NCBI RefSeq assembly: GCF_007993735.1
Contig: NZ_CP042453.1
Span: 2,294,001-2,358,000 of the forward strand
From: Arenimonas daejeonensis
Lineage (GTDB): Bacteria; Pseudomonadota; Gammaproteobacteria; Xanthomonadales; Xanthomonadaceae
Reading direction: 5' to 3'
DNA: 64,000 nucleotides
Below are positions 25,885-36,053 of the stretch, in pieces. The notes beneath the pieces were generated by a model. The model worked only from the letters and a program-made list of their open reading frames with translations, did not search any database and was not told the DNA's origin. Each line of letters opens with the position of its first letter. Position 1 is the first letter of the stretch. Made by a program: the position numbers and the translations under genes.

Positions 25885-26535
25885 ATGCCGGGCTACACCA
25901 CACGCCTGCTCACCCTGCGTTTCGGCGGCCAGGACTACCGCATCCGCGCCTTGAGCGACCTGCAGCAGTTCGCCGATCCGCACGGCCTGGCCGAACGCGC
26001 CGGCATCTCGTCGGCGCAATGGAGCCTGTTCGGCCAGGTCTGGCCCTCGGGGCGCGTACTGGCGCAGGCCATGAGCGGCTTCGACGTCGCCGGCAAGCGC
26101 ATCCTGGAGCTCGGCTGCGGCCTCGGCCTGTCCAGCCTGGTGCTGCAGCGGCGCCAGGCCGACATCACCGCCAGCGACCACCATCCGCTGGCGGAAGAAT
26201 TCCTGACCTACAACGCCGCGCTGAACGGCCTGCCGATGCCGCATTACCTGGACCTGGCCTGGACGCTGCCGCAACCGGCGCTGGGCCACTTCGACCTGAT
26301 CATCGGCAGCGACGTACTGTACGAACGTGGCCACGCCGCGCAGTTGGCGTCCCTGCTGGCCCACCACGCCAGCCCGCAGGCCGAGGTGCTGATCACCGAC
26401 CCGGGGCGCGGCAACAGCGGCGCCTTTACCACGGCGATGCACGAACAGGGTTACGTCGTGGACGAGGTGCGCAGCGCCTTCGATGACGGCGACATCGCGC
26501 CCTACCGCGGTCGCCTGCTGAGCTACCGGCGATGA
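25885..26535 (+). CDS. Class I SAM-dependent methyltransferase (METTL21/Nnt1-like)
   Basis: 216 residues. SAM-binding motif I is RILELGCGLGLSSLVL (residues about 71-86); motif II contains ADITASDHHP and motif IV HFDLIIGSDVLYERGH, where the D-VLYE pattern matches the lysine/nicotinamide N-methyltransferase-like group. The sequence SAQWSLFGQVWPSGRVLAQAM places the protein with bacterial relatives of METTL20/21, known to methylate electron-transfer flavoprotein or other proteins at lysine; the target here is unknown. The downstream YkgJ gene overlaps by four bases. A GTG six bases upstream is an alternative start. Confidence 0.85.
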   Translation: MPGYTTRLLTLRFGGQDYRIRALSDLQQFADPHGLAERAGISSAQWSLFGQVWPSGRVLAQAMSGFDVAGKRILELGCGLGLSSLVLQRRQADITASDHHPLAEEFLTYNAALNGLPMPHYLDLAWTLPQPALGHFDLIIGSDVLYERGHAAQLASLLAHHASPQAEVLITDPGRGNSGAFTTAMHEQGYVVDEVRSAFDDGDIAPYRGRLLSYRR

Positions 26536-26855
26536 GACCGCTGCCGGGCGCCACCCTGCACTTGCTCGACACCCGGCAACCACCGGAGTCACCGGTGCAT
26601 TGCGACAACTGCAGTGCGCTGTGCTGCCGGCTGACTGTGGTGTTGATGCCGGAAGACCATGCCGTACCCGCTGAATTCGTGGCGGTGGATCCTGCCGGCC
26701 TGCGGGTGATGGCACGCGGCGAAAACGGTTACTGCATGGCGCTCAAGGGCAACATGTGCGGCATCTACGAACAGCGCCCGCAGGCCTGCCGGCGATTCCT
26801 GATGGCCGGGCCGTATTGCCGGGCCATCCGCGAGGACAGCGCCCGCGGCGGCTAG
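26532..26855 (+). CDS. YkgJ family cysteine-cluster protein
   Basis: 107 residues. Cysteines are arranged as CDNCSALCC near residues 24-32, then GYCMALKGNMCGIYEQRPQACRRF and PYCRA, the signature of the YkgJ/UPF0153 family, believed to bind zinc or an iron-sulfur cluster. It overlaps the methyltransferase stop by four bases (ATGA), so the two proteins probably work together, for example with the cluster protein being a partner or substrate. The S9 peptidase gene ends convergently, overlapping the last four bases. Confidence 0.88.
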   Translation: MRPLPGATLHLLDTRQPPESPVHCDNCSALCCRLTVVLMPEDHAVPAEFVAVDPAGLRVMARGENGYCMALKGNMCGIYEQRPQACRRFLMAGPYCRAIREDSARGG

Positions 26856-29298
26856 CTTCCGGTGGCCGCCGGCGGACGCTCATCCAGGTGTTGGCGCAGG
26901 AATCCGGCGATGCCTTCCCAGGCGGTCTCGATGTTGTCCAGGTCGTCCAGGCCATGACCCTCGTCCTCGAAGCGCAGCACCACCGGCGGGTGGCCCGCCA
27001 TGCCCAGCATGCGCACCAGGCGCCGGGTGTGTTCGTAGTCCACGCGCATGTCCTCGGCGCCGTGCACCAGCATCACCGGTGTGGTCAGCTTCTCCACCTG
27101 GAACAGCGGCGAAGTGGCGATCATGCGTTCGCCTTCCGTGCGCGGATCGCCGATCACACGTTCCAGCTCGCGCCGGCCCTGTTCGGACCGCCCGGCGTCG
27201 CTGGAGGTGAAGAACAGCGTGCGGTCGCTGACGCCGGCGATCGAGACCACGCAGCGGAACCTGTCCGGCGAACGCACTGCCGACACCAGCGACGAATACC
27301 CGCCGTAACTGCTGCCGAGCATGCACATGCGCCCGGGATCGAGCGGAAAACGCTTCAGCGCCTCGGCCAGCGCCGCTTCGACGTCGTCCTCGATCACGGT
27401 GCCGTGGCCGCCGTGGCCGGCCTCCCGGAAGGCCTTGCCATAACCCGCGGAGCCGCGGAAGTTGATCTGCAGCACGGCATAGCCGAGCGACGCCAGGAAC
27501 TGCACCTCGGGGTTGAAATGCGGCCGGTCGGCGACGCCGATCGGGCCGCCGTGCGGCATCACCACCAGCGGACGCGGCCTGTCGCCGGCCGGCAGGGTCA
27601 GGAAGGCCTCGATCTCCAGTCCGTCCTTGGCGCGCACGCGCATGATGTGGCCCGGCGCCAGCGTCCTGTCGGCCAGCCAGGGTGCCGACTCGTCCAGCAG
27701 ACTGGCGCGACCCGCGTCGGCATTCACATGGTAGATCTGCGGTGGCTGGTCGATGCCGTCCACCCACAGCAGCAGGTTGCGGCCGGACCGGTCGCGATCA
27801 ATCACCGCGATCGTGCGTCCGGGGAACGCACGCTGCAGCGCGTCCACCTGGCTCTGCCGCGTCTTGTCGAAATATTCGCTCACCAGTCGGCCACCTTCGT
27901 AGTAGGTCGCGCCGATGGGCTGGTGTTTGTCATCGAACAGCGGCCTGACCACGTCCACACCGGGTTTGGAAAACAGGGTGCGGGTGATCTTCCGGGTCGC
28001 CGGATCGAACTCGACCAGTTCGCGCTGGTCCCGCTCCGACTCGCTCAGGCCATAGACCAGGCGGCCATCGGCCGAGACCGCCAGGGGCGTGAAAAACCCG
28101 GGCTCGTCGAGTTCGAGCACGGTCTGGAACTTGCGGTCACCCCCGTGCACCAGCACATCGGCACCCTCGTCGCGCTCGACCAGCGCGGCGCGGATATTGC
28201 CGGCGCCGTCGGTGAACCAGCTGTAGTCGCCCTCCAGGCCGATGTTCAGCCGTTCCCGGAGGTTGTACTTGAACTTGCCCAGCGCCGCCTGACTGCGGAT
28301 GTCGATCCGGTGCACCGCCGTGCGGCCGTCGCTGGCGATGGTGGCGAACAGGATGTGGCCCGGATCACCGGGCAGCGTATCGACGACCACGCCGGGGCGG
28401 CCGGCGGTAAGCATGGTCTGGCTGCCGTCCTCGTCAAAACGGTACAGGGTCACCACCGGCAGGCCATTGAAGGTCGCCAGGGTGGCCATCAGCACGTCAT
28501 CCTTGATCCAGCGCACGCCTTCGATCTCGATCTCGCCGGTCGCCAGGGTGCGCACCGACTCGTTCTCCAGGTCGTACAGCTCGATGCCCCAGTGTTTTAC
28601 GCCCTCGCTCACCGACGCCGCGGCATACCTTCCGCCGGGACTCAGGGACACGGAACGCACGCGCGACTCCTTCCACAGCTCGCGCACCGGCAGCGGCAGC
28701 TTGCCGGGTTTCGGCGCGGCGCGACTTTCGTCCCGCACCGGCTTCGTGGCCTGCGCCAGCCGCCCGCGGTAATAGTCGGGGAACGGGTCCGGGTAATAGC
28801 CGACGTATTCGAAGTCGTGCTTGCGCAGCAGGGCAGGATGTTTTTCCTCGAGCCAGTCGAGCACGCGAAGTCCACGATTGGCGATGCGGATGCGGCCGAA
28901 ATCGCGGTAGATCAGGTCACCGGCATAGGTGATGCGGCCGGGCTTGACCTCGAACCGTGCCTCCGTATTCTCGCGCATGCTCCAGTACAGCCAGCCCAGG
29001 CTCAGGCGGTCCCAGCGGTACTCCCCGCAGGCAGCACATACAGGGCCACGGTATAGCCGACGCCGATGTCGGGAAGTTTTCCGCCCGTGAAAATGCTGGC
29101 CTGGCTCTTGACGCTGAGCCACTTCACCTCGGTATCCGAGTCCACGGCCACCACCAGCAGGCCCTCGCCCGGCCGCAGCTCGGGCAGTTCGCCCGGATCG
29201 ACCCTGAAATCGCGGGCACCGGCGAGGCCCGCGGCCAGGATCAGCACGATGGCGGACAGGCGCCGGATTCCGGCACCGCGGCGTGGCGACAAGGGCAT
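26852..29298 (-). CDS. S9 family (prolyl oligopeptidase) serine peptidase with N-terminal module, frame broken
   Basis: About 815 residues. A signal peptide (residues about 10-28) leads to an additional module of roughly 160 residues (DFRVDPGELPELRPGEGLLV up to PDPFPDYYRGRLAQ), then a beta-propeller (about 180-560) and the alpha/beta-hydrolase domain. The catalytic serine is in GSSYGGYSS, the aspartate in HGAEDMRVDYEHT and the histidine in FEDEGHGLDD. It cuts peptides in the periplasm; the exact specificity (dipeptidyl- or acylaminoacyl-peptidase) is unclear. The frame breaks at the C run 29023-29026: one base is needed for VLPAGEYRWDRLSLGW. Confidence 0.87.
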
Positions 29299-29506
29299 GG
29301 ATGCTTTCCCTGGAACGTGCCTCGATCTTCCGGCAGATCAATGGCCTTGCCAAGGCTTCGACGGTGCGATGCCGCCATGACCGCGTCGGCTTGAGCCGAT
29401 TCGTGACCCTGTTCGCGAATATGCGCCACACCGTTTCGCAGGCAAGGGCTGTACCGGCCGCGCTCTGCCCCCAAGATGGGCACAGACCGAATCACCGGAC
29501 CCGACC

Positions 29507-30337
29507 ATGAGCCTTCGCCGCATCGCCGCGTTTTCCGATGGCCGCACCGGCGGTAATCCCGCCGGCGTGCATATCTCCGCCGAACTGCCCGACGTCCCGG
29601 CGATGCAGCGCATCGCCGCCGAAGTCGGGTTCTCCGAAACCGCGTTCGCGGCGCCGGTTGCCGATGGCTGGCGCGTGCGTTACTTCTCGCCCGCCTCGGA
29701 AGTGCCCTTCTGCGGCCACGCCACCATCGCGCTGGGCGCGGCACTGGCGCTGGACCACGGCGACGGCGTGTTCGCGCTGACGCTCAACCAGGCCCGCATC
29801 ACCGTCGAAGGCCGGCGCGATGGCGCACAGCTCAGCGCCGCACTGCAGTCGCCGCCGACCCGCAGCGAAGCCGTCCCGCCCGGGCTCCTGGCCCCCGCGC
29901 TGGCGCTGTTCGGCCTGGCCACCGGCGACCTCGACCCACGCCTGCCGCCGGCGCGCATCCACGGCGGCGCCGACCACCTGCTGCTGGCGCTGCGCGACCG
30001 CGAAACGCTGCGGGCGATGCGTTACGACCTGGCGGCCGGCCGCGCGCTGATGCAGGACCACGGTCTGGTCACCATCGCCCTCGCCTTCGCCGAGAACGAG
30101 CGGCATTTCCACACCCGCAACGCGTTCGCGTCGGGCGGGGTTTACGAAGATCCGGCCACCGGTGCGTCGACCGCCGCGCTGGCCGGTTACCTTCGCGACC
30201 TGGGTTGGCCACACGGTGGCGCGATCACCCTGGTGCAGGGTGAGGACATGGGCCAGCGTTCGCGGCTGCGCGCCGAGATCGGCCTGGAACGCGGCGCTTC
30301 CATCCGCGTCTCGGGCCTGGCGCGGGTGATGGACTAA
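29507..30337 (+). CDS. PhzF family isomerase
   Basis: 276 residues. The N-terminal AFSDGRTGGNPAGVHISAELP, the catalytic glutamate in EVGFSETAFAAP (about residue 46) and FSPASEVPFCGHATIA are the PhzF signature; EDPATGASTAALAGYL in the second half belongs to the same fold (diaminopimelate-epimerase-like). PhzF itself isomerises dihydro-3-hydroxyanthranilate in phenazine synthesis, but no other phenazine gene is present, so this is one of the many PhzF-like proteins of unknown substrate. Start at the ATG that begins MSLRRIAAFSDG. Unbroken. Confidence 0.9.
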   Translation: MSLRRIAAFSDGRTGGNPAGVHISAELPDVPAMQRIAAEVGFSETAFAAPVADGWRVRYFSPASEVPFCGHATIALGAALALDHGDGVFALTLNQARITVEGRRDGAQLSAALQSPPTRSEAVPPGLLAPALALFGLATGDLDPRLPPARIHGGADHLLLALRDRETLRAMRYDLAAGRALMQDHGLVTIALAFAENERHFHTRNAFASGGVYEDPATGASTAALAGYLRDLGWPHGGAITLVQGEDMGQRSRLRAEIGLERGASIRVSGLARVMD

Positions 30338-31583
30338 CCCAGGCGCTGCAGGAACTGGACCAGCTGGGCACGCTGGTTCGGACTCAGCAGCCGGAACAGC
30401 GGCAGCAGCCGGTTGATCACGCCAGGCAGGTTCTGCCGCAGCGGCAGGCTGTCGCCGCTTGCCAGCTGGTCGAACAAGGGGTCGAGGCGCAGCGCTTCGG
30501 CCGGGGCCGGGGACGTGTCGTGCGTCTTTTGCGGTGGTGGCGCGGGCGCGACCGATGCGGGCGCTGACACCTGGGTAAGCACCGGCGCTGCAGTCGCTGG
30601 TGCGGCGGGTGCGGCGGGTGCGGCCGGTGCAGCGGGAGCCGCCGGAACTGCAGGCGCGGGCGCCGATGCCGGCGTTTCGCGCGGCGGGGGTTCGGCGACA
30701 GGTGTCTGATCCAGCAAGGCCTGGCACTCATCGAACACCGTCGTGGCGTTCGGTCCGGCCGTCAGGTCCGGCGCCAGCACGACGGCACGCAACGCCACTT
30801 CGATCACCTTGCCGTCTTCGTCGTGCGGCGCCTGGGCGCTGATCTCGGCGCGCAGCCGCTCGATCATGCCGGCGATGCCCTCGGCCTGGCCGCCCGGCAG
30901 CGACAGCGCAAAACCACCCAGGCCGATGCGCGCGGCGGTGTCTTCCTTGCGGATGCGGGCGCGCACCAGGCGCGCCACCTGCAGCACCAGCGCTTCGGCC
31001 ACGTTGCGGCCGTAATAGAGGAAGAAGCGCCGGAAGTCCTCGATCTCGATCCGCACCAGGCTCAGCGGCTGCTGGTGCCGGCGCGCGTAGGCGATGTCCT
31101 GCTGCAGCCGGTCCAACAGGCCGCTCTTGTTGGCCAGGCCGGTCAGGCTGTCGAGCATGGCCTGCGCCTGCAGCTCGCGGGTGACGCGCTGGTGCGTGGC
31201 ATGGGCGCGGGCGCGTGCCACCAGGTCGGTGGTGGTGAAGGGCTTGGTGATGAAGTCGGTGGCGCCCAGGTCCAGCGCCTGCATGCGCGCCGCCTCGTCG
31301 TTCTCGGCGCCAGTGACGACGATCACGGGCAGGCCCTGCACGCCGGGATCTTCCGCGGTGCGGACCCGGCGCAGCAGCTCGTAGCCGTCGCAGCGCGGCA
31401 TGTTGAGGTCGGTGAAGACGACCTGGATGCTGGCATCGCCCTCGAGCACGCCCCAGGCGTCCACGCCGTCATCGGCCGTGACCACGTCGAACTCGTCGCC
31501 CAGCATCTTCAGCGCCGCCTTGCGCATCAGCTTGAGTCGTCCACGACCAGGATGCGCGCCTTCGCGCCGGTCTCGCCGCCCAT
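30334..31583 (-). CDS. Response regulator with degenerate GGDEF domain and Ala/Pro linker, frame broken
   Basis: About 416 residues. The receiver domain reads ARILVVDDSKLMRKAALKML once one base is restored near 31534; the phosphoacceptor Asp is in VVFTDLNMP and the conserved Lys in FITKPFTTTD. A GGDEF-like domain follows (DSLTGLANKSGLLDRLQQDI), but the active-site motif reads GLGGFA in place of GGDEF, so cyclase activity is not expected. Then comes a low-complexity PAAPAAPAAPAAP linker (about residues 285-345), and a short C-terminal helical domain ending LLPLFRLLSPNQRAQLVQFL. The stop overlaps that of the convergent PhzF gene by four bases. Confidence 0.82.
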
Positions 31584-31784
31584 CGGGCCCCCTCTGCGGG
31601 CTCAGTGACCCGGCCAATCTAGCCCAAGCGACCGCGGGAGCCCACCAAGGCGGTCACAGAATCCGGCGCCCGCCCCGCAATTCCGCTGTCCCGGTCAGCG
31701 CTCGTGGCCAAAACAACGGCCATGTCTTGCCCTGGCGGACAGCCGGCTCCCCAGGATCGGGCCTCCTGACCGGAGAACCCGACC

Positions 31785-32353
31785 ATGGCAACCGCCTTCC
31801 AGAAACGGCTCGCCAGCCTGGCCAAGGACCAGTACCGGCGCTACCGGCTGGTGCGGGAGAACCAGGCGCCGCTGGCGGCCCAGATCGAAACCTACTGGAC
31901 CGACCTGGGCCTGGCCTTCAGCGGGTGCAGACGGCGTGGTCGGCGGTGTTCGTCAGCTGGTGCGTGCACCAGGCCGGGGCCACGGCCGACCAGTTCGTGT
32001 TCTCGATGCGCCACGGCGACTTCGTGCACGCCGCCATCGCCAACACCGCCCGCGGCCAGGGCGTGTTCCGCGGCCACCCGGTGGAAACGCACGCACCGAA
32101 AGTGGGCGACCTGCTGCAGAACAACCGCGCCGGCCACCGCTACGACTTCGACTACGCCGCCAGCCACCGCCGCTACGAGTCGCACAGCGCCATCGTGGTC
32201 GAAGTCGGTGCCGATCCGCGCGGCGGTTACCTGCGCACCATCGGCGGCAACGAAGGCGACAGCATCGGCCTGAAGGAAGTCCGGCTGGACCCGGATGGCC
32301 GTGTGCGCAACCCCGACGGGCTGCACATCTGCGTCATCCAGACCCTGCTCTAG
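31785..32353 (+). CDS. DUF2272 (CHAP/NlpC-like fold) protein, frame broken
   Basis: About 189 residues. The start MATAFQKRLASLAKDQYRRY is followed, once one G is added in the run at 31924-31926, by TAWSAVFVSWCVHQAGATADQF, in which the cysteine of SWC is the predicted nucleophile; HSAIVVEVG supplies the histidine. DUF2272 proteins share the CHAP-like cysteine-peptidase/amidase fold and may act on peptidoglycan. No signal peptide is visible, so export, if any, uses another route. The small ORF on the other strand overlaps its stop. Confidence 0.75.
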
Positions 32354-32445
32354 CCGGTGAACTGCTCGATCGTCTGCCGCTGCCAGGCCAGGAAGGCCAG
32401 CCAGGCCAGGATGATCGCCGCCACCAGCACCAGTCGCTTCTTCAT
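32350..32445 (-). CDS. Predicted small single-span membrane peptide, 31 aa
   Basis: The ORF runs MKKRLVLVAAIILAWLAFLA then WQRQTIEQFTG. A basic start and a 17-residue hydrophobic stretch make a typical small inner-membrane protein. It starts 13 bases after the RIO kinase stop and would be cotranscribed with it. The ribosome binding site is weak (GGGGATGG). It overlaps the convergent DUF2272 stop by four bases. No homologue known to me. Confidence 0.4.
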   Translation of the reverse strand: MKKRLVLVAAIILAWLAFLAWQRQTIEQFTG

Positions 32446-32458
32446 CGCCATCCCCGGA

Positions 32459-33316
32459 TCAGTCCTGCTGTTCCGCCGCCTCGCGCCCCTGCTGGCGGAT
32501 GACCGCCTCCTGGCGCGCGTCCTCGATCGAGTACAGCACCGCGTCCACGTCGGCTTCGCGCTCGTCGAACACGAAGTGCCCGGTCAGGACGCTGTCCGGA
32601 CGCAGGTCGCCCTTTTCGTAGAGCGCCCACATTTCTTCGCCGTAGTGGCTTGCGCTCAACTCGGGCGCGAACCGGGCCAGGCTGTCGCGGACGTTGTGCA
32701 CGTCGCGCAGCAGCAGCGCGCGTGCGGCGTTGTTGCCGGCGGCGCTGAGCACCTGCGGGAAGTCGATCAGAACCGGGCCGTCGGGCGCCACCAGCACGTT
32801 GTATTCGGACAGGTCGCCGTGCACCAGGCCCAGGCACAGCATGCGCACCACGTCGCGCACCAGGCGGGCGTGGTAGTCGCGCGCCTGGTCCGGCTCGAGT
32901 TCGACTTCGCCCAGCCGGGGCGCACTGTGACCATCAGCGTCGGTGACCAGGTCCATCAGCAGCACGCCGTGGAAGTGGCCATGCGGCCGCGGTACGGTCA
33001 CCCCGGCCTCGGCCAGGCGGTAGAGCGCGTCCACTTCGGTGTTCTTCCAGGCGGTCTCGGCCTCGCGCTTGCCGAACTTGGTGGCCTTGCCCATCGCCCG
33101 CTGCTGGCGGCTGCCGCGCACCTTGCGGCCTTCCTGGTAGACCACGCGGGCCTGGAAACTGCGCTGGGCCATGTCCTTGTAGACCTTGGCGCACAGCACC
33201 TCGCTGCCGCAGCGCACGACATAGACCGAGGCTTCCTTGCCGCTCTTGAGCGGGCGCAGCACCTCGTCGACGATGCCGTCGTCGATCAGCGGCTGCAGGC
33301 CCTTGGGGGTTTTCAT
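32459..33316 (-). CDS. RIO-type serine protein kinase (bacterial Rio1-like)
   Basis: 285 residues. Kinase features: PLKSGKEASVYVVRCGSEVLCAKVY (nucleotide loop and the invariant Lys), LGLVHGDLSEYNVLV (catalytic loop with HGDLSEYN) and PVLIDFPQVL (metal-binding Asp in IDFPQ). These are RIO-family motifs; the DFPQ form is that of Rio kinases. Archaeal and eukaryotic members act in small-subunit ribosome maturation; bacterial members are poorly studied. The C-terminus is Gln/Glu-rich. The PhnA-like zinc protein lies nine bases upstream on the same strand. Confidence 0.88.
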   Translation of the reverse strand: MKTPKGLQPLIDDGIVDEVLRPLKSGKEASVYVVRCGSEVLCAKVYKDMAQRSFQARVVYQEGRKVRGSRQQRAMGKATKFGKREAETAWKNTEVDALYRLAEAGVTVPRPHGHFHGVLLMDLVTDADGHSAPRLGEVELEPDQARDYHARLVRDVVRMLCLGLVHGDLSEYNVLVAPDGPVLIDFPQVLSAAGNNAARALLLRDVHNVRDSLARFAPELSASHYGEEMWALYEKGDLRPDSVLTGHFVFDEREADVDAVLYSIEDARQEAVIRQQGREAAEQQD

Positions 33317-33324
33317 CCGCCTGC

Positions 33325-33663
33325 TCAGACCTTCTTCAGGAACGCGGACTTGAGCATCATCGGGCTGCCGTCCACGCGGCCCTCGACGTCATGGTCGCCA
33401 CCGACCACGCGGATGTTGCGGACCTTGGTGCCCATCTTCAGGACCAGGGACGACCCCTTCACCTTCAGGTCCTTCACCAGCACGACATCGTCACCGTCCT
33501 GCAGCAGGTTGCCGTTGGCATCGCGCACCGCCACCACGTCCTCGTCGGCCTCGACCTCGGCGGTCGGCGACCATTCGTGGCCGCAGTCGGCGCAGACCAG
33601 GTTCGTACCGTCAGGATAGGTGTTGCCCATGCCGCAAACGGGGCAATCGGGAAGTGCGGACAT
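33325..33663 (-). CDS. PhnA/YjdM family zinc-ribbon protein
   Basis: 112 residues. A zinc ribbon at the N-terminus uses CPVCGMGN and CADCGHEW (residues about 8-31); the C-terminal PhnA domain (SLVLKMGTKVRNIRVVGGDHDVEGRVDG) is an SH3-like barrel. The family was once linked to phosphonate use, but YjdM has no proven part in it. The stop-to-start distance to the RIO kinase is nine bases, suggesting one transcript. Unbroken. Confidence 0.92.
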   Translation of the reverse strand: MSALPDCPVCGMGNTYPDGTNLVCADCGHEWSPTAEVEADEDVVAVRDANGNLLQDGDDVVLVKDLKVKGSSLVLKMGTKVRNIRVVGGDHDVEGRVDGSPMMLKSAFLKKV

Positions 33664-33733
33664 GGAAACCCTGGGGCGATGGACGGGGCGGGATTATAGC
33701 GCCCGCACACCCTGGCCCGTGCGGCACGCCCCT

Positions 33734-34864
33734 TCAGCGCGGGGCGACATAGCCGCCCGGGATGCCCTGCGGCGACAGCACCAGCTGCCAGAGTTGGGCC
33801 CGCCGGCTGCGGAACAGCGCCATCGCGCTGCACAGGTAGAAGCGCCACATGCGCCGGAACCGCCGGTCGTAGGCGGGCAGCGACGGCCAGGCGGCTTCGA
33901 TGTTGTCGCGCCAGGCCTGCAGCGTCCGGTCGTAGTCGGCGCCGAAGTTGTGCCAGTCCTCGATCACGAACCGGCCTTCGACCGCGGCGCTGACCTGCGC
34001 CGCCGAGGGGCATCGAGTTCGGGAAGATGTAGCGTGCGATCCAGGGATCGGTATGGCGGACCGAGCGTTCACCCCCGATCGTGTGCAGCAGGCACCAGCC
34101 CCCGGCGGACAGGCAGCGCCGCACGACGTCGAAGAACACGCCGTAGTTGCGCACGCCGACATGTTCGAACATGCCCAGCGACAGCACCCGGTCGAAGCGT
34201 TCGTCCACCTCGCGGTAGTCGCACAGGCGGATATCCACCGGGAGGCCGGCGCACAGCTGCCGCGCGAATTCCGCCTGCTGCGTCGACACCGTCACCCCCA
34301 CGCCCGACACGCCGTAACGTTCGACCGCGTATTTCAGCGTTTCGCCCCAGCCGCAGCCGATGTCCAGCACGCGCATGCCCGGCGCCAGGCCCAGCTTGCG
34401 GCAGACCAGGTCGAGCTTGGCCTCCTGCGCAGCGTCCAGGTGTCGGCGGTGCGCCAGTAGCCGCAGCTGTAGACCAGGCGCCGACCCAGCATCGCCTGGT
34501 AGAGATCGTTGCCAAGGTCGTAATGGCGGCGGCCGACCTCGAAACTGCGGCGCCGCGACTGCAGGTTGACCAGCCGCGCCTTCAGCGCGGTCCAGGCCGT
34601 GGCGATGTCAACCGGGTGCCGGTCCACGCGTGCACGCATCAGGCGGAACAGCAGGCCGTCCAGATCGTCGGCATCCCACCCCTCGTCCATGTAGGACTCA
34701 CCGAACCCCAGTGAACCGGTTGCCAGGACCTGCGCCGCGAACCGCGGATCGTGCACGCGGATGTCCCAGGGGCGGCCGCCGTCGAGCCGGACGTCCGCGG
34801 GCTGCAGCCGCTGCGCGACCCGGCGGGTGAACACATCGCCCGCGACCGGAATACCGCCGTTCAT
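33734..34864 (-). CDS. Cyclopropane-fatty-acyl-phospholipid synthase family methyltransferase, frame broken twice
   Basis: About 377 residues. The N-terminal domain includes GSLGFGESYMDEGWDADDLDG and RRHYDLGNDLYQAMLG, then the SAM motif MRVLDIGCGWGETLKYAVERYG, VSTQQAEFARQ and EHVGVRNY. The C-terminus WRDNIEAAWPSLPAYDRRFRRMWRFYL is the usual CFA end. Repair needs one base added at about 34440 (TLDAAQEAKLDLVCRKLG) and one removed in the run 34007-34010 (NSMPSAAQVSAAVEGRFV). These enzymes methylenate unsaturated acyl chains of membrane phospholipids; a shorter loop than in E. coli Cfa leaves some doubt about the exact product. Confidence 0.85.
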
Positions 34865-34940
34865 GGAACGGCCTCCTCCTGCTGGAAAAACCAGGCGTTT
34901 TCAGGATACGCCGCGGCCCGCGGTCAGCCAATCCGTGGTG

Positions 34941-35933
<993 letters not shown>

Positions 35934-36053
35934 GGGGAGTCCAGGAAGACCAGACTCCCGATGTGGGGGCGAAGCCCGCGAACTCCATGGCATCAACGGC
36001 ATGAATCTTGCTTTGCATATGAGGCCATGTTTTCTGCCCGCGCGGAGCACCGA

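Noticed and set aside
30590-30660. CRISPR-like or minisatellite repeat (GCGGGTGCG units)
   Set aside because: It encodes the Ala-Pro linker of the response regulator; there are no spacers, and the units are codon repeats.
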